Source: Stictocephala bisonia
Taxonomy: Eukaryota; Arthropoda; Insecta; Hemiptera; Membracidae
Assembly (NCBI GenBank): GCA_035578905.1
Contig: JAQJVL010000249.1
Location: forward strand, 872,001-936,000
Direction of reading: 5' to 3'
Length of the DNA: 64,000 nucleotides
The notes under the pieces were generated by a model. The model worked only from the letters and a program-made list of their open reading frames with translations, did not search any database and was not told the origin of the DNA. The position numbers and the translations under genes were made by a program. Of the stretch, positions 13,301-24,479 are shown piece by piece (position 1 is the first letter of the stretch; every line of letters starts with the position of its first letter).

Positions 13301-14482
13301 GCAACATTTGAACTATAGACGTCTCCAGTAGAGTTTACTCTTTTGAGATCCATTGAGCGGACATATGCTATGTCGGTACAAAGAAAACTCATAGCAGCAC
13401 CTGCACCTGCTATCTATAGAAATACTAGACAGTGAACAATTGTTGATTTTAAGTTGTAGGATAAAAATATAGTATATTGAACAGTGCATCTGATTGGTTA
13501 TAAACATATAAAAAAAAGAGTAAGGGCAAACAATAGTGTATGTAAGACAAATGAGATTTTAAAAATGTTTAAATCATATTGGTATCCAAAGTTGTGTTTG
13601 CACACAGAATTATGGAAAAATAGTTTTAAAAATCATACCTCTTCAGCTCAAGCATTGAGATTGAAGTTTACATGTAAAACACCGTAAGAGGAACGGTGAA
13701 TAGTCGTAATTTGGTTTAACTTGGTAACTGAACAAAAGTTCTGACCACAAAAAGAGAAAGAGCTCTTCAAACCAGTTTAAACATTTGATAATTTATTCAA
13801 TTTCTTAACAGTATCATGGAGGTGAAAATATGAAAAGTGTACAAAAGGCATAAACATACATCATTTTAAAATAAAATAAATTAAAATTATCTGTAGTGCA
13901 ATTGGACGAGTTACAACATTTTTCAAACTTGTTTGAGGAGCTCTTTCATTGTACTGTGTCAAAATGTTGGTATAATAATAAAGTTTCAACAAAATTATGT
14001 CTACATATTCACAGTTTCTCTTACAGTTAACATGTTAAACTTCAGGCTGAATAGATTTTGATAAGACATTCCTGAGTGGGAATATCTATTTTTGAGACCT
14101 ATCACAATTTGAAATCATAAAGTGTTATTTTTCGACCTATCTTAGCAGACAAATACAGAGAAAACTGAACAAGATTACAATCTGAGAAATTGTTTGTACT
14201 AATTTGAAGCATTTTAATCCTTCTGAATGTAGTATCAATTAGAATACGGCAGATCTTAGCCTTACTTAGTCTTTCTGTGAGTAAACATTTACGAAAAAGT
14301 AGAACCAATCAGTTGAAGTTCTAAATAACAAAACTACTTTATTTAAAACAAAATGTATGTAGCAAATTAATGAAATAAATAGTTTGCTTCATTGCAAGAG
14401 ATGTATTATATCGATGGTTTTATTTAAACCTTACTATGAAAATTAAATCACATATTTACAGAACCATAATTATTTCGTTCAG

Positions 14483-14618
14483 AACTAAGAAATCTGTTCC
14501 TTCTCATTTACTTGCGTGTCTTAATTTCTGCCATAAACCCCCTACTAATATGAATATGGAACTAGAAACACCTGGCCATGGCCACATGATACTAGGTGGA
14601 CAACATGCATCTGTGCAG
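14483..14618 (+). CDS. Possible internal exon, unidentified plus-strand gene
   Basis: An open frame runs from an acceptor-like TTCGTTCAG at 14474-14482 to a good donor, CAG|GTAGGC, after 14618. The last residues read ETPGHGHMILGGQHASVQ. The donor is in phase 0, matching the phase-0 acceptor of the next exon candidate at 14806. An alternative acceptor after CTAG at 14565 would shorten the exon to the most protein-like part. I do not recognise the family. Support rests on the matched splice sites and phases. It lies on the strand opposite the PDZ gene, so it would be a nested or convergent gene. Confidence 0.4.
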
Positions 14619-14805
14619 GTAGGCCCAGTTCTTGAGACATGTGACGAGTGGAAAATGATTCTGTGTAAGGTTGAGATCAATTTCAAGGCCCATATTATTA
14701 ACATTTGGAAATATACATTAATTTTATTAGAGGACTGAGTATAACTTATCTTTTGGACAGGAAATAATATGCATGATGCATTACACAAATTTTTCTTGCT
14801 TGCAG

Positions 14806-14895
14806 GGTAAATGGTTAGCGCTATGGTCCCCTTACAACGAAACAATACGACATTATGGAAGAGATGTATCTTTACTGCTGACACATTTTTACTGA
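14806..14895 (+). CDS. Possible terminal exon, unidentified plus-strand gene
   Basis: After a pyrimidine-rich tract and TTGCAG, a 30-codon frame ends in TGA at 14893-14895. It encodes GKWLALWSPYNETIRHYGRD followed by VSLLLTHFY. Composition is protein-like (W, Y, R, charged residues) and unlike the surrounding AT-rich noise. The acceptor phase (0) matches the donor at 14618 across a 187-bp intron. I do not know this C-terminus. A beta-propeller-like or trafficking protein is conceivable but unsupported. AATAAA-type signals follow within 700 bp (for example near 15350). Confidence 0.45.
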   Translation, partial: GKWLALWSPYNETIRHYGRDVSLLLTHFY

Positions 14896-16663
14896 GGAGG
14901 GTGTCTTAAGACTGTCCACTTATTGTACTTATCATCTGGTTTTCTTTGGTGCGTTTTGTTTCCTCGATCAGCCATTGTTTTCCAAACTATTCATTGTTCC
15001 AATGTGTGTCTGAGATATGCACATGTAGTTTTGATGCATTGGAAAATCTTTTTCCAATGACAGTGTTTTTATTGAATACCACAACACCAAAAAACCATAT
15101 CCTACATAATTTTTGCAGCACCATTCCACTATTTATCTCCAATCCAACAGCGGGCAATATTTTGAGATAATTATAATACTTAATTTAAAATCTTAATATG
15201 ACTATATCTTCAGTTTATCTGACTTCAAGGAGGAGGATGTAACTGTACCAAGTGCTGTGATGGTTGTTACAAAATCAAAAAATAGCTTTATGCTTTAGGC
15301 TAGATAACAGTTTGAAGCATCTGATGATTTCCATGTTTGAATATACTACCTTTAATAAACTAATGATTAACAGCGACAAAAAATGTTAAATTAAATTTAA
15401 GATTAAAAAAAGATGTTAAAAGAACATTTAAAAAAAATCAGTACTATTTAATTTTAATATTACTTATTTTTTTTGTATATTATTTATTTATTTATATTTC
15501 TTACATTTTGTTATAAACATGACATTGTTCCAATCTATGTACAGCTTTAATAACCTTATATTCTATTTTTGAGAATAAATATTATTATTATTTTGAACTG
15601 CCAATCTGGGGTTAATGATAAAAACACTGAAGATAAATTTGCACTTTTGGTATCGTAATGGTCTTCTTACGATAACATGATACTGTATTAAATATTGCTA
15701 CTGAATGAATACATACAAAATAAATTGTCCAATATTGTAAACAGTATGCTAGTGATATTTCACTGTTAAATATTAAGTTAAAACCAGAACACTTGACAAT
15801 AATATAAAACCTTTTTAGGATATGTGTAGGTAAATTTATAATGGAATGTACAAGATGAGTAATATTAAAATACAATCATTCATTGCTTTTGTTTATACTA
15901 TTTCTGAAATTTAAAATGTATTATTATTGCTTGTGGGAGTATTGTTTTCATATATGTGCTATATTTGTTGAAGAATTTAATGTTGATAACTCCAATTTAT
16001 ATCTCTACTATTATAAAGGAAGGACTTGGTGTTGACTGCTAACAAAAGATTTCCTTCTCTTCTGCCATTGTTTTGATGTCAACAAACCCTGGCAAAAAAA
16101 AAAAGTTTTAATGGTCGGTTTTCAAAAATTTCATAATGAAGTATAATATAATTTCATGCAACATGCAGAAAAGATAAAGAAAATTGTTGATTTAAGTGTC
16201 TGACTAGATATTCAATATCCTCAATAATTTTGACTATTAACAGTTCAACGTTGAAAGTAAAATCTAAAACATTGACATTTTTCATAAGTAATCATTGGAA
16301 TAACACATAGAGGAATAAAAAATAGAGTTAATAAAGGAATTAAGACATCTATAATCTTTTTAGCTGTATTTGAACTATCTGAATGATAATTTATATATCG
16401 ATACGTAGAGCAATGATGGCCTGAAATTCCCCATTCTCAAGATCCATGACATGATAGATAGATGATCATTTTTTAGAAACTCCAAAATGCATCAATTACT
16501 TATCAAAATGATTCTTTAATCTTTCCTCCAACTTATAATTTCATATGAAACTACGCTGGCCTTTAAATCACTACAGTTAACATGGAGGAATAAAATAAAA
16601 AAAAAATAAAAAACAGAGGAAGAGTAATTGATGAAAATCAACACTGAACATAAATGCACCTAC
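14896..16663. other. No gene; possible LINE tail
   Basis: AT-rich. The stretch 15505-15600 ends in AATAAATATTATTATTATT, which resembles the 3' tail of a non-LTR element. Nothing upstream is recognisable as its coding part. Confidence 0.35.
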
Positions 16664-16739
16664 CTTTAAAAACACAGCCACTTTCCTCAGCAGCCCCACC
16701 AGGTAACACTTCACTGACGATCACTCCATGTTCCCCATT
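16664..16739 (-). CDS. PDZ scaffold gene, exon E (second PDZ domain, middle)
   Basis: A 76-nt internal exon. The acceptor is TTCCTGACAG just before 16739 and the donor is AAAG|GTAGGT after 16664. It encodes NGEHGVIVSEVLPGGAAEES then GCVFK plus one base. It joins in phase 0 to exon D, giving the PDZ sequence VGLKIR-NGEHGVIVSEVLPGG, i.e. the carboxylate-binding loop and beta-2, beta-3 and alpha-1 regions. The exon stops in phase 1 directly before the expected 'D-x-I-x-x-V-N-G' segment. Exon A of the first PDZ domain stops at the same place and in the same phase, so the intron position is shared by the two domains. The next exon was not found down to base 1; the gene appears to leave the window. 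Confidence 0.8.
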
Positions 16740-16900
16740 CTGTCAGGAACAACAAACAGACTTGTAAGGCAAATTATCAACTAAATAAACTCTCTGCTAA
16801 AATACCACAATATTTGTGGAAATGCCCGGAATAACAGATTATTTAAAAACATGTGGGTATTGATGTCCGAGTTCAATGATCATGCCTTTTATTCAAGACT

Positions 16901-17158
16901 CAGAGCAACCAACGTGCAATAAATGTAGTACCTAATGCTTCCTCAGAGCAACCAACGTGCAATAAATGTGGTACCTAATGCCTCCTCTGAGCAACCAACG
17001 TGCAATAAATGTAGTACCTAATGCCTCCTCAGAGCAACCAACGTGCAATACATGTGGTACCTAATGCCTTCTCAGAGCAACCAACGTGCAATAAATGTAG
17101 TACCTAATGCCTCCTCAGAGCAACCAACGTGCAATAAATGTAGTACTGTACCTAATGC
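16901..17158. repeat. 43-bp minisatellite, six units
   Basis: Units begin at 16901, 16944, 16987, 17030, 17073 and 17116, each CAGAGCAACCAACGTGCAAT followed by AAATGTAGTACCTAATGCCT and CCT. Identity between units is high. The same unit, diverged, forms the array at 22865-23293 in the same orientation. Confidence 0.95.
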
Positions 17159-17789
17159 CCAGGGCCGGTGGTAAGATAAGACCACGTAAGATAAGACATT
17201 TTTCAAATGTAAGCGAACAGCATTGCGGAGTCCTCCCCCTTGTCCTGAGGGATAGAAGTCATTCTCTCTGGATAAAAATAATTTCAAATGCAAATAAAAT
17301 AAATTCAATGCCTAAAGATAAAGGAATTATACTGAAATATCATGGTTACCTTAACTTGTATTATAATGTAATATTTGTAGACCTTAAAACCTAATTATAT
17401 ATAACAGGCCAAAGTTAAAATAGTCCAACAATAAACAAATACAACACAAGTCAGCTTACAAGGAACTAAACAATTTATTTACTTGTAAATTAAATACTTG
17501 TAAATTAAATGCAACACTTCAGAAGTTTTCAATTAGAACACTAAAAAGAGGTTATTCTAGCTTTCATTTTGGAAAATTCGTTGATAATAAAATTTGGTTT
17601 GATAAATCATTCTCAGTGGCCATTGTTGCCAATCCACTCAGAAATGGTTGATATAAGATAAGTCTATTTAAGTTTCCATTTAGAAAAGGTAGAATACCTA
17701 TTGCCGGCACAAAAATTATGTGTACCCTAGTTTGAAGACTGTTTACTAAAAAACTAAGAGGCCTATGAAAAATCCAGTCACTAAATGAA
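17159..17789. other. No feature recognised
   Basis: Short GC-richer patch at 17160-17270, then AT-rich sequence leading into the LINE 3' end. Confidence 0.35.
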
Positions 17790-19244
17790 TAAATGAATTT
17801 ATTTCTCATAGATAATTACATAATACATGCATGAAAAATGTGAGAAATATACTGGCCACTTTAACCAGTAGCGTGGTCTGTTGTACAATAGAAAATTATA
17901 ATTAAATTAACAAGTAAATTGGAGTCTAGCTTTATAAGAAAAATATATTTAATATTTAGCCAACTGTAACATCTGAGGATTTTAAATAGTACAAATAAAA
18001 ATATATAACTGCAACTATATAAAATATGGAGTAGTAAGTAATTGTAAAGAAGAGAATTGTATTTAAACTAAGACATTATTGAAATACTCTACGTACTGCT
18101 GAGAAGAAAGCCAAGTGATTGTTTGCTTACAAAAATGTTTGAGATTATTAATATTCTTGTTTTGAAGTGGTATTTTATTAAAATATTTATGTCCCAAATA
18201 TAAAAAGAAATGATGGAAAATAGTTTTTTTGACTTTAGGCAATTTAAAACAATTATTTATGAAACTTCTCGTACTATGTGGGTGATTGGGTATAATGTTT
18301 TCTCTATTTCCGCTTCTAATAAAAAACAATCTCAAAACTTTAAAAATGAAAAGGTGCTGGATGGGTAGAATTTTTAACTGTTGTTTTAATGGAAAGGAAT
18401 GTGTTCGTTTAGATTTTTTAAACATTATAGGTAAAAAGTAATTTTGAGTGGTTCTCAGCTTGTCAATTAATGTTTTGTACGTTCCTCACCAACACGGCAA
18501 AGCATATTGTAATCTTGAATTTATTAATGCAAAATATAGTGTTCTTAACAACTGGACATTACAAATATTTCTCAAAAAAAAAAATTTTCTTATCTGTGAT
18601 CGTAATTTGGCGTGTAAATCTAAATTATGCGGCTCAAATGTAAGTTTTTCATCAAATGTAATTCCTAAATATTTAATAGTTTTTACTTGTTCTAATGGCT
18701 GGCAGGTACAAAGTTGGAAATCACAGGTTGAGGAATGAAAAATCAGTGGATAGGGTATTTCAGAACCAAAAAAATCGAAGAGAACAAATTTAGTCTTATT
18801 TATATTGACTATTATTTGCAAGACACCATCTCCTAAGTAACAAAAGATCATAATTTATTATGTCACATAATGCAGTAAGGTCTTTCTGTGCATAAAAAAG
18901 AGCTATGTCGTCTGCAAAGGTGTTAATGTTTCCATGGAAATTAGGGTTCAATAAATCATTAATAAAAATTAGGAAAAGGGTGGCCAATGTCACTGATCCT
19001 TGAGGAACTCCGGTCTGAACTGTTAGTTGGTTGCTGAAGGTGTTATTAATTTTTACTTGTTGTTTCCTTTCTGTGATGAAGCTTTTAAACCATTTTAAAG
19101 CCACTCCTCTGATCCCAACTGACTCTATTTTATTGAGAAGAATTTCATGATTGACCAAGTCAAACGCTTTTTTTAAATCTATAAAAAGTCCAATTGTCTT
19201 GAGTTTTGAGTTTAATCCAGTAAAAATGTAATCTGTTACGGTAA
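17790..19244 (-). pseudogene. 5'-truncated Jockey/RTE-type LINE, reverse transcriptase
   Basis: On the minus strand, starting near 19244, a reverse transcriptase reads FIDLKKAFDLVNHEILLNKI (motif A region), TGVPQGSVTLATLFLIFIND (motif B) and NTFADDIALFY (motif C, intact FADD near 18905). A frameshift near 18800-18850 moves the frame to KTIKYLGITFDEKLTF and the thumb. A further break precedes a C-terminal frame at 18425-18063 containing HSTRSFINNCFKLPKVKK. The 3' end near 17790 carries AATAAATTCATTTATTCA. The N-terminal reverse transcriptase, endonuclease and ORF1 are absent, as expected for 5' truncation. It is inactive through frameshifts. The exact clade is uncertain. Confidence 0.85.
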
Positions 19245-19268
19245 TTAATGCATTTTATTGTGGGCTAA

Positions 19269-19484
19269 GGGAAAGCTTGCCGCTTCTTTGAGGTGCTTGG
19301 TCTGGGAGTGGACCAACTTATGATGTCACAAAACATTTGGAAATACTGCAAGACCAAGTTCTATGAAGTTGCATCACTGCTCAGCTCAGTGTACGTAGCC
19401 AGTAACTCACCATACTTCATAGTGAGTTGCTGCGTTGATTGTGACAAGCGGAAATGGAAAGAAATAGAAGACGACATTACTTAA
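19269..19484 (+). CDS. Protein-like open frame, possible terminal exon
   Basis: After TGTGGGCTAAG, which could be a splice acceptor, a 71-codon frame ends in TAA at 19482-19484. It includes VLGLGVDQLMMSQNIWKYC, KTKFYEVASLLSSVYVASNS, PYFIVSCCVDCDKRKWKEIE and DDIT. The composition (Trp, Cys, Tyr, mixed charge) is unlike the local AT-rich noise and no repeat is seen inside. I do not recognise it. It is squeezed between a LINE and a minisatellite, so it may be a captured gene fragment or part of an unknown transposon and not a host exon. Confidence 0.35.
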   Translation, partial: GKACRFFEVLGLGVDQLMMSQNIWKYCKTKFYEVASLLSSVYVASNSPYFIVSCCVDCDKRKWKEIEDDIT

Positions 19485-19536
19485 CTGGAAGTGGGAAACT
19501 ATTTAGGTAAAACTCTACTTTTTAAAGTACAGACTG

Positions 19537-19672
19537 AGCGCACACACACATACAATGGTATTGACCCACCCGCCACCCATATGCGTACAGTGGTATCGAC
19601 CCACCCGTCCAGCCATACACTTACAGTGGTATCAACCCACCTACTCACTCATACATGTACATTGATTGGTAT
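19537..19672 (-). repeat. CCC-rich minisatellite block of the dispersed GTATGGGTGGG family
   Basis: Three to four degenerate units of about 36 bp with the core CATACACTTACAGTGGTATC then ACCCACC. This is the reverse complement of the G-rich unit at 50738 and 53299. Confidence 0.85.
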
Positions 19673-20357
19673 TATAACATTCAAACTCATGTTGTTGATT
19701 ATTATTGTCATAAAACTATCCTTATTAATACAATATTTATATAAAAACAGCTGTTCAGTCAAAACAAAATAAAATTAATATGTTAGAATAAAATATATTT
19801 TATTGAGATATTATTTATTCACTTGTATTAGTTAATATGTAAAAAAAAATATTTATTTAATCTTAAAATCGTTAAATCTCTTTTATATAGTAATTAATTA
19901 TAGTATTCAACAAATAAATTATGATCCATATGACATGGCATTTCAATTCCACAAATGGGAGACTTCTAACCCAGTAATAAAGAGAATTAATAAATGAATA
20001 ATTCTTAACCCTCCACGCGCCACGCGTCTCGATCGAGATGCATTATTGTGTTGCTTAAGCGCCATCGTCTCGATCGAGACGCATTTCGCGCACGCTTACA
20101 TTTATTTATTAGCGCGGTTATTACGCATTTGTTTCACACATATTGCATACCGTTTTGAACATTAACGTCTATTACATGTATATAACGCAACATATCTTTT
20201 TATTTTTCACTCAGACAATGTTGGTAGACCTGAACTGTTGATGCATATGTTGCTAAGTCATCTCTCCAATCCAGTTTGTTTGTGTTCTTTGTTGATCGAC
20301 AAAACAATGTGTTAGTGTGCGTGTTTTGCGTGTGTTTTGCACTGATTTTATTCAAAA

Positions 20358-20456
20358 ATGAGTGAATTATCACGTAGTAGTGCTATTCGGGGTGTTTTAG
20401 ATGAATTAGATGACGGAAATATAAGTGACAACAGTGACATTACTGACTTGACATGA
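20358..20456 (+). pseudogene. piggyBac transposase N-terminal stub, copy 1
   Basis: A 32-residue frame, MSELSRSSAIRGVLDELDDG then NISDNSDITDLT, ends in TGA. The Asp/Ser-rich start is typical of piggyBac transposases before the catalytic domain. The rest of the gene is missing through internal deletion. Confidence 0.6.
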
Positions 20457-20538
20457 CATGACCCCCAAAAATTTGTGTATATAGTTCCTTTTTTTGTGTG
20501 CGTGTTTTGCGTGTGTTTTGCACTGATTTTATTCAAAA

Positions 20539-20637
20539 ATGAGTGAATTATCACGTAGTAGTGCTATTCGGGGTGTTTTAGATGAATTAGATGACGGAAA
20601 TATAAGTGACAACAGTGACATTACTGACTTGACATGA
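20539..20637 (+). pseudogene. piggyBac transposase N-terminal stub, copy 2
   Basis: Second copy of the same 32-residue stub, 181 bp downstream, with no difference that I could see in the coding part. Confidence 0.6.
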
Positions 20638-21056
20638 CATGACCCCCAAAAATTTGTGTATATAGTTCCTTTTTTTTGACATTTTTCAATTTTACCTTTG
20701 GTTTATCTACTATTGTGTATATATATTTTTATTCCTGTTAAGATTTTGCAGCTTTTGTACATTAGTGAAAATTGTGCTACATTATTGGTGGTTGACTTAT
20801 ATGTGTCCAAACTTAGAAAATTTGTTTGAAAAATTAACTTTTCAACTTTTCCGAAGATACTACATGCACCAACTTCATTGGTAAGTGCTAATTTATATTC
20901 CTTCTAATTATTTGTATCTTTGTGAACAAAATGATATGCAGCACTCTATATTTAGGGGATGGGAATACATTTTTATGATTTTTAAAAAAAACCCTTACGA
21001 AACCATCAAAATCGCGTAGCGTTTTAAGGTAATATACATGGCGTATATAGGGTTAA

Positions 21057-22864
21057 TTCTAAATATAAATTTATTTTTTTTAAATATAATAAGTAAAAGA
21101 CAGACACGATTAACCATACCCTGAGATTGGTTACCACAACAAATTGCATTTTAAATTATAGATTTCAATAAACATATTCTTTGTTACAATAATAACCTAT
21201 CGTTATCATTCATTTTATATACAATATTGAAAAATTATTATTATTATTAGATTATAAATAAAAAAATTTTGTTATATCATGCCATTATTTTCCTCGTTTA
21301 GTTAGTCACTTTAAATTGATTTCATCCAATTTAAAATCACATAATTATTTACTTGCGCGTATAAAATTAATGTATTGTAACCATACATTTCATAAGGATT
21401 ACAACGTAACCAAGTACAGTAATTAATTTTATGAGCTCTAGAAGCCAAGAAAATGTTGTTTCAGGAAATAGATAAAAACTTTTTTCTTGAATAGTTAAAA
21501 TTCCGAAATTTTTCAAACGTAAATAAAATATTCCACGTTTTGAAATGAAAATGTTATATATTTACGGGTTTTTTGAGTAGTAAAAGCGTAATGTTAATGC
21601 ACAGTAAAAAAAAGGAAACATTCCGGTACGTTTTTGTTCAAACTTGGATATAAATGATTAAAACTTATAATAACAATTACGAATTCGTGTGTCATCACGT
21701 ACAATCATATAAGAAGAACAATGGTGTAGTTGGATTTTTTATAGGCCTTTTAATCCCTTAGTAAACAGCCTTCAAACTCGGTTATACACAATTTCGGCAC
21801 CGATAGTAATACAGTCAATTCAACTTGTTGTTGAAGATTATTTTAGGAATTTTTTCAATTTAATTGATTGGAGTATAGCTTATGACATCACTATCAAAAT
21901 CTTGTCAAAACAAAATTGTTGGCCACATACATTCATAAAACAAACAAATGAAATTTTAAAACACTCTTGTCTTATTTATGTTTCAAGACGCTTTTACTTA
22001 CAGAAAGTTAAACATTTAGTAATAATACACTTCCTCTTTACATGTTCTGTGATCTACTTATACCAAGTAGGCTTAATATTAATACATACTAAAAAATGTA
22101 ACATTATTTTATTGAAGAGAAAATAGGCAAATGCTGTAGTTACTTTATTGCATATTTGTTACTAAACAGTTTACACTCCCAGTACATATTATAATAATTT
22201 GTTGCACCATCCTGCTTATAAAATAATCATTTTACCTTACATAATACAATATAATGTACTGTTGCCCAATAAGTACTGCATGGTGATTGACATACTCGTC
22301 TTGTGTGGGGTTTTATATATTTTAATATGCATCTTGAATTTGTGATTAAATTATAGTTGCTACAAACTGGAGTACGCAAAATTGGAAATTAACAAAAGGT
22401 AGCAGACGACGTATTAATTGTCGAGGATTATTTACAATGGGAACATCACTAGCACTGCGTTACTCCACGGTGCATGAGGGAACTAATATTATCCACTTTT
22501 TCAGGCAGTAGTAGTAGTGGGAGGAGCAGATTTGTCTGTAAGGTTTCGTGTTAATTTGAGAATATCACTTACTCGAGTACTGGGATTAACTTTTAGCAAT
22601 ATTTTAGGTGGTAGTAAGGTTAATACTCGTGTTAATATACGCATGCTCACGGGGTTCCATTTAACGATATATCCATACTCCTACAATTTGAATTTGGCAG
22701 AGTGAATCAGCACTCAACCTCAACCGAGTAATACTAATACACAGTACAAATATATTGTCATTACTACATACAATCGTTTAGTAACGAGTTGCTATTTTCC
22801 CATCCCCTAGTTTAATAATGAGCGTTTAAGGGTCTCCTTTTTCCTAGTGCCCCACGAGGCCGCT
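21057..22864. other. No feature recognised
   Basis: AT-rich intron sequence. A 62-codon frame near 22517 is not protein-like enough to call. Confidence 0.4.
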
Positions 22865-23293
22865 CAGAGCAACCAACATGCAATAAATGTTGTACCTAAT
22901 GGCTACTTACAACAACCAACTTGCAATAAATGTAGTACCTCATGCCTCCTCACAGCAACCAATTTGCAATAAATGTAGTACCTCATGCCGCCTCACAGCA
23001 ACCAATTTGCAATAAATGTAGTACCTCATGCCTCCTCACAACAACCAACTTGCAATAAATGTAGTACCTCATGCCTCCTCACAACAACCAACTTGCAATA
23101 AATGTAGTACCTCATGCCTCCTCAGAACAACCAACTTGCAATAAATGTAGTACCTCATGCCTCCTCACAACAACCAACTTGCAATAAATGTAGTACCTCA
23201 TGCCTCCTCACAGCAACCAATTTGCAATAAATGTGATACCTAATGCCTACTCACAGCAACCAACTTGCAATAAATGTGGTACATAATGCCTCA
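22865..23293. repeat. 43-bp minisatellite, about ten units
   Basis: Period 43, with consensus CAGCAACCAACTTGCAATAA then ATGTAGTACCTCATGCCTCC and TCA. It is the same family as 16901-17158 (CAGAGCAACCAACGTGCAAT) but separately homogenised: ACTTGC and CTCATG here, ACGTGC and CTAATG there. Confidence 0.95.
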
Positions 23294-23636
23294 TTCTTCT
23301 TGCATGATTATGCTTAATGGTATATGATTTTGCTTGATGTTTCGGTTAGATTCAGAATCCATATTATTTAATTAGGCATAATTCTGTTTCATCTAAAAAC
23401 TTAGACAATCAGCCGGTGACAAAACTAGAATCTATATTTTTCTGGTTACAACCGCATCAAGGTGCTATCTATACTATTAAAAGATAACCAGATGTTTTGC
23501 CCATGCTGTGATTTGGCATCCTACGTAGTATCAATGAGACCCATGCATGTTAACAGTAGATAATTAATCCCTAAACATGTTCAATCATGCACGGTAACAG
23601 AGCTTAAGTAAACAATCTTTCATATACAGTAGAACC

Positions 23637-24411
23637 TCACTTAACCAACGTATACGGGCCGTGATGACGTTGGATAAGTGAAAATGTCGGATAATAGGAA
23701 TTTAAAAAAAAACGCTAATTTTTGCATAACTAAATACTTTAATGCATTTTACTAAGAATTAACACTTTAGTACTGTTTAAACAATCATTACTTTGGGTTA
23801 TGGAACACAAAATAAAACTGATAACAATAAGAAATACAACGTAATAAAATTTCAGTACAGTATAATGTATAAGTTGCAAAAACAGTGTTATTTAACAATA
23901 CCTAAAATGAAAGGTAAATTAACAAAATGTACTAAATATAAAATTAAATTATTATAAATTAACTTTATACAGGTAAAAAATTACTGTATTATTTATTTAA
24001 TTTAACAAGGGTAGTTATGATTTTGAAATGTTTTTTAATATTAGTTACTTGCCTGAAAACTTTCGTTTCTTAGCTCCGATATTACACCATTTCATCATAA
24101 AGACAAGGTACAGCCCGCGCTAAAACTGAACGTAAGGTCGGACATTATGCAACAAAATTACTGTATCTGCTCATTCAAAAATACAGTAGCTGACCAGTTA
24201 CTTATTGCTGTATTGCATTGTTACGTACTGTACATGTACTACAATACACAATCAAATTCTGTAACAAATTAACCAATTTTCGTGTATAAAAGTCAGTTCC
24301 GGTCCCGACTATCTCGGAAAATCAGATATTTTTTACAGTAGCGATTCGGGACAGTTTGTTGGTCAAAACAGAATGTCGAATAACAGCATGTCGGATAACA
24401 AGGCTCTACTG
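23637..24411. mobile_element. pogo/Tigger-type MITE, 775 bp
   Basis: TA-flanked ends CAGTAGAACCTCACTTAACC (left) and CAGTAGAGCCTTGTTATCCG (inward from right). No transposase. Confidence 0.8.
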
Positions 24412-24479
24412 TACATACTATAAATAAATTTATTTTGGGTTTAGGGTGAATAAGTTAACATACACATAATATGCTAAAA

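Larger units (their letters stand above)
20313..20674 (+). repeat. 181-bp tandem duplication inside the piggyBac-type element
   Basis: Two almost identical copies with period 181 (ATG at 20358 and 20539). Each holds the promoter-proximal GTGTGCGTGTTTTGCGTG stretch and the truncated transposase start. The near-identity suggests a recent duplication. Confidence 0.9.
20009..21052 (+). mobile_element. Internally deleted piggyBac-type element, 1044 bp
   Basis: TTAA at 20005-20008 and 21053-21056 flanks ends CCCTCCACGCGC and, inward from the right, CCCTATATACGC. The left end holds two palindromes with the core TCTCGATCGAGA, centred at 20032.5 (23.5 bp from the end) and 20073.5. Inside, a short acidic frame starting MSELSRSSAIRGVLDELDDG resembles the N-terminus of piggyBac transposases and occurs twice because of a tandem duplication. 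Everything downstream of it, including the DDD catalytic domain, is deleted. Confidence 0.8.

Noticed and set aside
14504..14884. 126-codon minus-strand frame opposite the plus-strand exon candidates
   Set aside because: It is a shadow of the plus-strand frame and has no recognisable motif or splice continuity with the PDZ gene.
16901..17158. Whether the 43-bp minisatellite is related to the 43-bp spacing of the phased palindromes
   Set aside because: The unit contains no palindrome and no TTAA-type ends, and shares no sequence with them. The equal length appears coincidental.
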